Shown here: positions 56,849-64,000 of the stretch, piece by piece | Position numbering within the stretch: position 1 is the first letter of the stretch | Layout: the number at the start of each line of letters is the position of its first letter | Assembly: GCF_040183065.1 (NCBI RefSeq) | Contig: NC_091122.1 | Location: 160,451,955-160,515,954, forward strand | DNA length: 64,000 bases | Direction: 5' to 3' | Source of the DNA: Periplaneta americana | Lineage: Eukaryota > Arthropoda > Insecta > Blattodea > Blattidae | Made by a program: the position numbers and the translations under genes | Notes under the pieces: model-generated | The model's database searches: none | What the model was told of the DNA's origin: nothing | The model's input: the letters and a program-made list of their open reading frames with translations, nothing else

Positions 56849-57369
56849 TATATACATACTCTTTATTTCCTTATTACACCTGACCATTTTATAACATTAC
56901 CGATTACACAATTGTAAATACTAAAGCTGTTATCAGAAGTAAAAAAGGTAGAAAATAAGAGATTTAACATAATTTTAAAAATATATTTACTTTTTCAAAT
57001 TGTTTACATAAACTTCATGAAAATTAACATGTAACATCATGTTTATGACATATTTATTTAAAATTAACTTTATAGTAAATATGTAATTAACTTTTTTCAT
57101 AATTCAAATCTGCTCATTAATTATTAGTCTCTGTTCTGTTTTGATCTGATAGTCTATTGGCTTTGTGGTAAATGGTAACAGTTTTAAGTAGTTTAAATAT
57201 AGCAGAGTTAATTAATTCCCCCATACAATATTATAGTAAGACAAAATTCTTATCTCCCCCCACCAAACAAATTACAAGTCACTGCCAGGTTGCATTATCA
57301 CAAGACACCGACTAAAAGTCTTTGGTGAACTAAGACGGAAGCTTCAAAACACTGACTTGGGTGGAGTTC
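56849..57369. other. unannotated stretch
   Basis: AT-rich, with no supported feature. Confidence 0.4.
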
Positions 57370-57525
57370 TGTTGTTTCACCCAAAGCTTGAACCCGTATC
57401 AGCGTAGTTCCTGCACGAATCACGGGCTCAAACATTTAAGCATCCTCCCTACAATCCGGATCTTACCCTCCCGGAATTTCATTCTTTTCTCAAAGTGAAG
57501 TTAAAGGTGTCACCGAATCTTGTCT
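57370..57525 (+). pseudogene. mariner transposase fragment
   Basis: One plus frame reads QTFKHPPYNPDLTLPEFHSF, LKVK. It matches the FKHPPYSPDLAPSDFHLF segment of DD34D mariner transposases, in which the D of PDL is the third catalytic acid. Flanking codons are damaged. Confidence 0.65.
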
Positions 57526-58329
57526 CCTGAATTTGGAGTAGCTGCATATAAGAAGCGTCTTTCTACAAGCACGGCGTGAATGAATTTGACTTTACACATA
57601 GTATGCTGCAGAATGCTCTGAGAAGATGTAATGATACGATTTTATTATTTTATCCACTTTTATTATGTAATGTGGACTTAACATCACTAATAAAAATGTT
57701 GTGAACATTAATTACGCAACTAGTTTGGTAATGATACTGCTATTACGCAACTCGTTACGTAATGATACTGCTATTACCTAACTGGTTGCATAATGTGAAC
57801 CACACAATAAATTAAAAAAATGGAATTGAAATTTTTTTATTAAAAACATTAACAACAATATGTTTACAATTTGTTATATTAATTCCTACAGTTGACGCGG
57901 TATTACGATGGTTCTAAACATTCAACTGCAGAATTTTTAATATCTGATCTAGTTTGAACTCCTTTTAACAAAGTTTGTTTATTTCTCCTACTACTGCTGT
58001 TCTGTTATAAACAAAAACCTGTGGTGTTGAGAATTAATTAAACAAGCATAAATGAATCGCCTCTCGCAGGAAGAATATATATTTAAAAAAAGGCAAATCG
58101 TAAAACAGCGAAAGCTAAGCTCCGCCCACGACCCCTTTCCACTTTTCCCCTACAAGCTCACCACACACTCTAGCGGGAAAGAGTGGAAATGGGGTTTAGG
58201 GTTGGTGACATCTAGTGGAGGAAAATGGAACAAAAAGAGTGAATGCGGCATCTATGAAGCAAAAGAGGAACTTCGTCCTGTTTCCCTCTGTCTCTCCTCT
58301 CTGCTTGATGTCTCTCTCTCTTTTTTTTT
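57526..58329. other. unannotated stretch
   Basis: A direct near-repeat TGATACTGCTATTACGCAAC occurs twice at about 57732-57776. Frames at 58052-58415 are not supported as genes. Confidence 0.4.
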
Positions 58330-58425
58330 TTTTTCCTTTTGACTTTGCGGAGGGCAGTATTCGATCCGTTGATCTTCCTAACGAAACGCACGCACGCTCT
58401 TTGGTCACGCTTTAGACCTCTCGGC
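58330..58425 (-). mobile_element. tRNA-derived SINE head or tRNA pseudogene
   Basis: The minus strand shows TAGCCGAGAGGTCTAAAGCG (A-box-like, as in Leu/Ser tRNAs) and, about 55 bp later, GGATCGAATACTGCC (B-box-like), followed by a poly-A stretch and GA repeats. The acceptor stem does not pair, so it is not a working tRNA. A GA microsatellite at 58625-58656 lies nearby. Confidence 0.5.
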
Positions 58426-58621
58426 TACCGAGAGGAGTTGATGGTAGAAGGGAAAATGAATCTATTTATGTTCAAGTGAACTGCCATAACGTATTGCAGA
58501 AATGTAATGTGTGTCGTTGGATATGTCTTGTTGTCTAATGCACATTAATTTGGTTGTGTTGTGATGTGTTGTAAAATATGAAATACTGCGAGGCGGTAGG
58601 CAGTGATCCACCGAAGCGGGG

Positions 58622-58657
<36 letters not shown>

Positions 58658-58872
58658 AGGCGAGCGAGGTGCCGAGCGGCGAGGGTAGAGATAACTCCCC
58701 CTACTGGCGTTCGCGTTTTACGATTTATCCAAAATTAATTTTTTATCTAAGTGGATAAAAAGTTGTGTGATGTAGCCTACTTATCGTAACATCATATTAC
58801 AATACTCGACAAATTTCAAATCTCGTATTGTAATATGAAAATTTACGCACTCATATTTTAAACAACTGTGGC

Positions 58873-58878
58873 TTTATT
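58873..58878 (-). promoter_or_regulatory. polyadenylation signal AATAAA
   Basis: Minus-strand AATAAA, 119 bp downstream of the stop codon of the lectin-like exon; spacing is typical for a short 3' UTR. Confidence 0.55.
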
Positions 58879-58996
58879 GCTTCTATTGTCACAACTTTCA
58901 CAACAGCGCTTGTAATGAAGGCATTATTTTGTAAAGCGTGAACCACATTTTGTGTCTATCACCACACTTGTGAACTCTCTTGCTGTCAACAGGTGA

Positions 58997-59225
58997 TCAG
59001 TTGTCTACAGACACCTTCCTGAAGACTTGGTTGCTGCCTCCGTGTTTGAAAAACACGATGACTGGATCTTCAGGCTCCGTGCCGCCTCCACGCACATCAA
59101 GCACCAAACGCATCAACTCCGACCTGATGGTGCCATCGTTATCGAAGTGCCACTTCTGGTTGATTCCGCCGTGTGGTTCGTTTGTGGAGATATCACCGGT
59201 TGCCATGTCCACCTCGAGGACCTGT
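58997..59225 (-). CDS. terminal exon of a ricin-B-type lectin-like protein
   Basis: An acceptor (TTGATTTTCAG) ends at 59226. The exon supplies one base of a split codon, then 75 residues and TGA (58999-58997). In exon numbering, INQKWHF lies at 21-27 with QKW at 23-25, the QxW core of a beta-trefoil repeat, followed by DGTIRS and LVLDVRGG, the usual start of the next repeat. NQVF at 65-68 is a second, weaker QxW-like site. So the exon holds roughly the last one and a half trefoil repeats of a carbohydrate-binding domain. Upstream exons should lie to the right, beyond 59226; none was recognised before the window end. Codon use is far less AT-rich than the surroundings. An alternative donor (AAG|GTGTCT) could make it internal, but the stop plus AATAAA favour a terminal exon. 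Confidence 0.65.
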
Positions 59226-59344
59226 CTGAAAATCAAGGTAACAACGTTATATTTATAAATATAGCGTGTATACTAGGCCTATGACTTGAATTATTCACCC
59301 TGTTGAATGCCTTTGTTGCAATTCTCACAATGTGCCTGATTTTA

Positions 59345-59407
59345 CACTCACTCACTCACTCACTCACTCACTCACTCACTCACTCACTCACTCACTCACT
59401 CACTCAC
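59345..59407. repeat. (CACT)n microsatellite
   Basis: About 15 units, in the intron upstream of the lectin exon. Confidence 0.95.
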
Positions 59408-59437
59408 AAGTCGTTAGAATTCTGTAGCTATGAAAAT

Positions 59438-60249
59438 AATTTTGTGCGAGATCGTGCGTATTTGCTTGTTTTCCGCACAGAACCAATACGCGGTAAGTGT
59501 GAAATACCACATTCAGTATTCCCAACGTAACACACATAACAATTTCCCTCTTCTTACCGCTTAAGCGCGACATTCATTTTCCTGCTTTAGGCTTTTAACG
59601 TATTATTTTTAGAGACGTTTAACATAGTAATAATTATAAATTGGAAACTTACCACTGCAATTTCACCTAAATTGCAATGTTAATTATTGTTTTTAAATAT
59701 TTGCAAAAATTAAGTAAAGTCTACTACTCCACGAAACTTATTGCATTCCTGATACAAGTAACATTAAGGAAGCCGTGAAAAAATCAACAAGATTCCAGAT
59801 GCCGATGTTATTACTGCAATATGTTATATAAATAATATTGTTAAAATATTAAAATTAAAAATAAATCATTACATTACCTTACCGTTTGTTTTAAGTTCGC
59901 ATTTATAGACTGGGGGGAAAAAAAAGACAGACGTATATCACGGCCTGCTGGAGTATAATAAACACAGAAAACATTTTATAGCAACAATGTCGAAGAAAGA
60001 TATGTTGGTTTTCCGAAGTTGGCGTCATTAAACATAAACCAACAGGGAGATTTCATTGCAACTAATTAGAAATTCGTCTTTCAGGTATGTAATAAACGAT
60101 CTTCGCACAAAATAATGTACGATACACGAGCGGTATGTTTGTTTTCATGTTCTCGGAAATTAAAAAAGCTCAACTACCTTTCGCTTTTTCAATCTTTTCC
60201 TCGAACATGAAAACATCAACATACCACTCTTGTAACGTATATTACTATT
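59438..60249 (+). repeat. 0.8-kb unclassified repeat, copy 3
   Basis: Full-length match to 7768-8579, including the terminal hairpin. It lies in the presumed intron of the lectin-like gene. Confidence 0.78.
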
Positions 60250-60304
60250 ATTCCGTGTATTTAAAATGACTGAAGAGCAATGCGAATTGACTCCTGTCCT
60301 ATAA

Positions 60305-60935
60305 AGGTAAGCGTTCACTACATCGTATCGCACGCATCGGACGAATCGCACGGATCGGAAAAAGACAATCTTTGCTGTAATTATTATGTAACCGCGTTCA
60401 CTACATCGTATCGCACACATCGCCTCTCGGCAAATCCGTCCACGTTTCTCGGATGAGCAACTTTTCCAATGCGTTCGATCATGGCCTTCTTTAATAAATC
60501 AATTTTAATTGGTCAACTGTTACTATTATGTTGTACCATGTTCAGTGTCGCGCCAAAATGGCAGACGGAAAACTTATTTCGCTTGTAGAAAACTGCGAAG
60601 AATTATATAATTTGAGGCGTTCCCATTACAGTAATCAAGTCGTTTCTTACATATATATTATGTAACCAATATTTCCTTTCGTTTCTTCCTCTTCAATTAA
60701 GACGCATGAAGCAATTACAAATACTTATTCGCTAACAGTCATAATTAATAGACCTGACCTCAACTCCTCTGTTTTCAGCAATGCCAATATCGTACGACGT
60801 CATGTTTTAAACAGCTGATAGGGGAATCCGATGAGACGATGAGGTAGAGCCGTTACAGTGAACGCACTGCACTTAAAATATCCGTTGCGTGCGATTCGTA
60901 CGAGGAGTGCGATACGATGTAGTGAACCCTTACCT
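60305..60935. mobile_element. PIF/Harbinger-like MITE
   Basis: Ends AGGTAAGCGTTCACTACATC and (inverted) AGGTAAGGGTTCACTACATC, with TAA at 60302-60304 and 60936-60938. A 3-bp TAA duplication fits PIF/Harbinger. GTTCACTACATCGTATCGCAC recurs subterminally at about 60395. No coding sequence (631 bp). Confidence 0.68.
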
Positions 60936-61259
60936 TAAGTCTTCAGATAAATTAATTCGTTATTTTATCGACAGTGATTTCACACAGTACAGTATTATAA
61001 AGAATCATTGATGAATAAGTTTTAAATGGACTTTCCCTCCGTAGGAAGAAATATAGTGAGATCCATACAAAACTTTACCATTTTAATGAGTTATACCCTA
61101 GATCATATATACCCAGAATGCTCGGCCTTATAGGGTTTGACGGTAACAACTTTTGTCAGGTTTACTATGCTGCCATCTAGTTGTTACATAAGGAGTCACG
61201 TCATAACTCCCATTTGATTTGCACTAGCAAAAAAAAATTGATTTGCATTAGCGACTGTA

Positions 61260-61695
61260 AAACTTGGACTCTCACTTTGAGAAAGGAACAGAGATTGAGG
61301 GTTTTTGAGAATAAGGTCCTTAGGAAAATATTTGGGGCTAAGAGGGATGAAGTTACAGGAGAATGGAGGAAGTTACACAACGCAGAGCTGCACGCATTTT
61401 ATCCTTCACCTGACATAATTAGGAACATTAAATCCAGACGTTTGAGATGGGCAGGAAATGTAGCACGTATGGGCAAATCCAGAAATGCATATAGAGAGTG
61501 ATGGAGGCCAGAGGGGAAAAGACCTTTGGGGAGGCCGAGACGTAGATGGGAAGATAATATTAAAATGGATTTGAGGGAGGTGGGATATGATGGTAGAGAC
61601 TGGATTAATCTTGCTCAGGATAGGGACCAATGGCGGGCTTATGTGAGAGCGGCAATGAACCTCCGGGTTCCTTAAAAGCCAGTAAGTAAGTAAGT
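61260..61695 (+). mobile_element. LINE family B copy
   Basis: Flanked by ATTAGCGACTGTA at 61247-61259 and 61696-61708. Encodes TWTLTLRKEQRLRVFENKVL onward to RWAGNVARM, then a stop near 61500, resuming at RPEGKRPLGRPRRRWEDNIK and ending RAAMNLRVP. Tail GTAAGTAAGTAAG. Confidence 0.87.
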
Positions 61696-61708
61696 ATTAG
61701 CGACTGTA

Positions 61709-62327
61709 CTGCCATCTCGCGTTCGTTTACGGCGGACGGGTGGCGATCCTGGCGATTGTTCTCTTCTAAGAGCTGCCAATTTTAACATAGGGATGAGCAA
61801 TCTGTTACATATATGATCTAGGGTTATACTCATAATTTCTCTTTGGGAGTTGGTATAAACTTGAAATTGAATGTTAGCTATATCTCTGTGGTTCTCAGAG
61901 AATTTATATTGGCACAGTTATCGTCCATTGTTTTTATTGATATCGGCTGTTCTTGCAGAACGTATGTAGTGATTAAGTTCGCCGTAATATCGTAAACACG
62001 CAGTACTCGTTAAAAAAAATAAAACTTTGTGGTGAAAATACTTTCTTAATCATTTTCATTCTCTATGTGCTAAATTTGTGAGTTCTTATGTTCCCTTAAA
62101 TTTAGCTAAAACAGCTCGTCAATATCAATAATGTTAGAGGAGATATTTAAGATGATAGTTTTAAGTGTCTCACCCTGTATACAAAAGGCCTTTACAGAGT
62201 GGAACGAAACCTAGTAGACCTACATTAATTCACAGCAGTATTTGATCAAGTCAATATGAACAAGTTTTGTGAAATAAGTTTCTTTATACGTCCAATAGTT
62301 TTTAGAATAGGAAATATAACTTGTTGC
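61709..62327. other. unannotated stretch
   Basis: No supported feature. Confidence 0.4.
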
Positions 62328-62511
62328 AACGCTGAAAAAGTAGCAGTGCACCTGGAGGTCATTGCTCCGCAGCGGGAGTGAGTGTAACTGCAATCATCCA
62401 CTCCGCAACACTTGCAAAAGGAGAACGTGAACCAAAACGTCTCATCCACGAGATACGTTTCGATCAAATTACTGTACATACGTAACACTTAATAAAGTAC
62501 TTAACATTACT

Positions 62512-63248
62512 TACTTACTTACTTACTTACAAATGGCTTTTAAGGAACCCGAAGGTTCACTGCCGCCCTCACATAAGCCCGCCATCGGTCCCTATCCTGT
62601 GCAAGATAAATCCAGTCTCTATCATCATATCCCACCTCCCTCAAATCCATTTTAATATTATCCTCCCATCTACGTCTCGGCCTCCCTAACGGTCTTTTTC
62701 CCTCCGGTCTCCCAACTAACAATCTATATGCATTTCTGGATTCGCCCATACGTGCTACATGCCCTGCCCATCTCAAACGTCTGGATTTAATGTTCCTAAT
62801 TATGTCAGGTGAAGAATACAATGCGTGCAGTTCTGCGTTGTGTAACTTTCTCCATTCTCCTGTAACTTCATCCCGCTTAGCCTCAAATATTTTCCTAAGC
62901 ACCTTATTCTCAAACACTCTTATCCTATGTTCCTCTCTCAGAGTGAGAGTCCAAGTTTCACAACCATACAGAACAACCGGTAATATAACTGTTTTATAAA
63001 TTCTAACTTTGAGATTTTTTGACAACAGACTGGATGATAAAAGCTTCTCAACCGAATAATAACACGCATTTCCCATATTTATTCTGCGTTTAATTTCCTC
63101 CCGAGTATCATTTATATTTCTTACTGTTGCTCCAAGATATTTGAATTTTTCCAACTCTTCGAAGGATAAATCTCCAATTTTTATATTTCCATTTCGTACA
63201 ATATTCTGGTCACGAGACATAATCATATACATTGTGTTTTCGGGATTA
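62512..63248 (-). mobile_element. LINE family B copy, one unbroken frame
   Basis: Flanked by ACTTAACATTACT at 62499-62511 and 63249-63261. The frame 63232-62540 (230 codons) has no stop: it runs from [20 protein letters not shown] through YLGATVRNIN and YGCETWTLT to RWRAYVRAAVNLRVP. Tail (TAAG)n. Truncated after the catalytic motif, so it is not autonomous, but intactness and clean duplication suggest a recent insertion. Confidence 0.88.
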
Positions 63249-63528
63249 ACTTAACATTACTGTGAACGTAATTTCTTTTCTAAATTAATTTATTTTTAAT
63301 TTCTTAAAATATAATAATTTAAATGGAGATTGGGTTGCAGAATGTCTATTCGTAATAGTAATCAAATGTAAAGAAATATTAATGGAAATAGTTTTGTTGA
63401 TAAGAATGTACATTCTTTACTGTTTTGTAATTACGTAAAAAGCAAAGAAATCAACATACTGTGAATATTAAATGAGTTTCATAGTATTAAATTTAGAGTT
63501 AAAAAATTATGGAATAATAAAGAATGTT

Positions 63529-63785
63529 TTTTTACTTGGTTATTTAACGACGCTGTATCAACTACGAGGTTATTTAGCGTCGATGAAATTTGTGATAGCA
63601 AAATGATATTTAGCGAGATGAGGCCGAGGATTCGCCATAGATCACCTGACATTTGCCTTACGGTTGGGGAAAACCTCGGAAAAACACAACCAGGTAATCA
63701 GTCCAAGCGGAAATCGAACCCGCGCCCAAGCGCAGCTCCGGATCGGCAGGCAAGCGCCTTAGCCGACTGAGCTACGCCGGTGGCT
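63529..63785 (-). mobile_element. tRNA-derived SINE (family 2), full copy
   Basis: Minus-strand head GGCGTAGCTCAGTCGGCTAA (A box), B box GGGTTCGATTTCC, and body to CGTTAAATAACC. Flanked by TAATAAAGAATGTT at 63515-63528 and TAATAAAGACTGTT at 63786-63799. Confidence 0.87.
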
Positions 63786-64000
63786 TAATAAAGACTGTTA
63801 AAAACCAAACTATTTGCGTAATTAATTCTGTGAATATTTACTCTTCATTTTGATCTACAGTAATTTGATCGAACAGATACGTGTTTGTTTACATTCTCCT
63901 CTCGCAAGTCTTGCGGAGTGGATGATTGGAGTTACACTCATCCCAACGCGGAGCAACGACCTCAAGGAGTACTGCTACTCTTTGCAGCGTTGCAACACGT

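Larger units (their letters stand above)
62328..64000. mobile_element. large inverted-repeat element, cut by the window end
   Basis: 62328-62478 (GTTGCAACGCTGAAAAAGTA onward to TCGATCAAATTACTGTA) is mirrored at 63851-64000. Between the arms lie a LINE B copy and a SINE. The original spacer without these is about 380 bp. The right terminus is outside the window, so class and target duplication cannot be judged. Confidence 0.7.

Noticed and set aside
58052..58415. Overlapping frames of 66-96 residues around a poly-T tract
   Set aside because: They cover a tRNA-like SINE head and its A/T-rich tail on both strands.
14020..59225. Joining the signal-peptide exon and the lectin exon as one gene
   Set aside because: Both are on the minus strand, but the lectin exon is terminal and lies upstream of the promoter at 14.1 kb, so the order is wrong for one transcript.

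Overview
The window is a stretch of an AT-rich animal genome and almost certainly an insect one. It has no bacterial gene organisation. It is full of trinucleotide microsatellites, tRNA-derived SINEs, 5'-truncated LINEs with target-site duplications, and TIR transposons. The one good promoter has an arthropod-type TCAGT initiator. Several repeats look like families I associate with cockroaches (Blattodea, Periplaneta-like), but that assignment is from memory and was not searched.

Only two pieces look like host genes, both on the minus strand. (1) At 14020-14124 is a short first exon: a TATA-like box, an initiator 31 bp downstream, a 21-residue signal peptide and a donor site. It is too short to stand out as an ORF. 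(2) At 58997-59225 is a terminal exon of a ricin-B-type (beta-trefoil, QxW) lectin-like protein, with an acceptor site, a stop codon and an AATAAA signal 119 bp downstream. They belong to different genes: the lectin gene ends at about 58.9 kb, and the secreted-protein gene starts at 14.1 kb and runs left.

The rest is nested mobile DNA. 0-10.6 kb: jockey-like LINE ends, a Helitron tip, mariner and pogo remnants, a motif-rich MITE (1533-2600), a GC-rich TIR element, and an R2-like LINE end with its zinc knuckle and endonuclease domain. 10.6-14 kb: microsatellite cluster, MITE and SINE. 14.4-25.4 kb: a complete non-autonomous Helitron, several palindromic MITEs, a Charlie-like hAT, a SINE split by an insertion, and a foldback element with a smaller element inside it. 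25.8-31.9 kb: hAT within hAT with SINEs inside, then LINE within hAT within LINE. 32-43.2 kb: SINEs, two inverted copies of a small hAT, a Tc1/mariner-type element, a 63-bp minisatellite, and a mariner split by a LINE. 43.3-51.9 kb: a SINE carrying two DNA transposons, a second 1112-bp copy of the TIR element, and a second R2-like end abutting a jockey-like RT. 52-64 kb: LINE copies with clear duplications, a mariner with long TIRs, the lectin exon, a third copy of an 0.8-kb unknown repeat, a Harbinger-like MITE, and a large inverted repeat cut by the window end.

Most insertions could be delimited at single-base level by target-site duplications (TA for Tc1/mariner-like, 8 bp for hAT, 10-14 bp for LINEs and SINEs), which gives a relative order of events. 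The most novel-looking observation is a set of TA-flanked MITE families with different sequences that share G-run ends and a repeated subterminal motif of the form GGGTAnnnTGnGACA.
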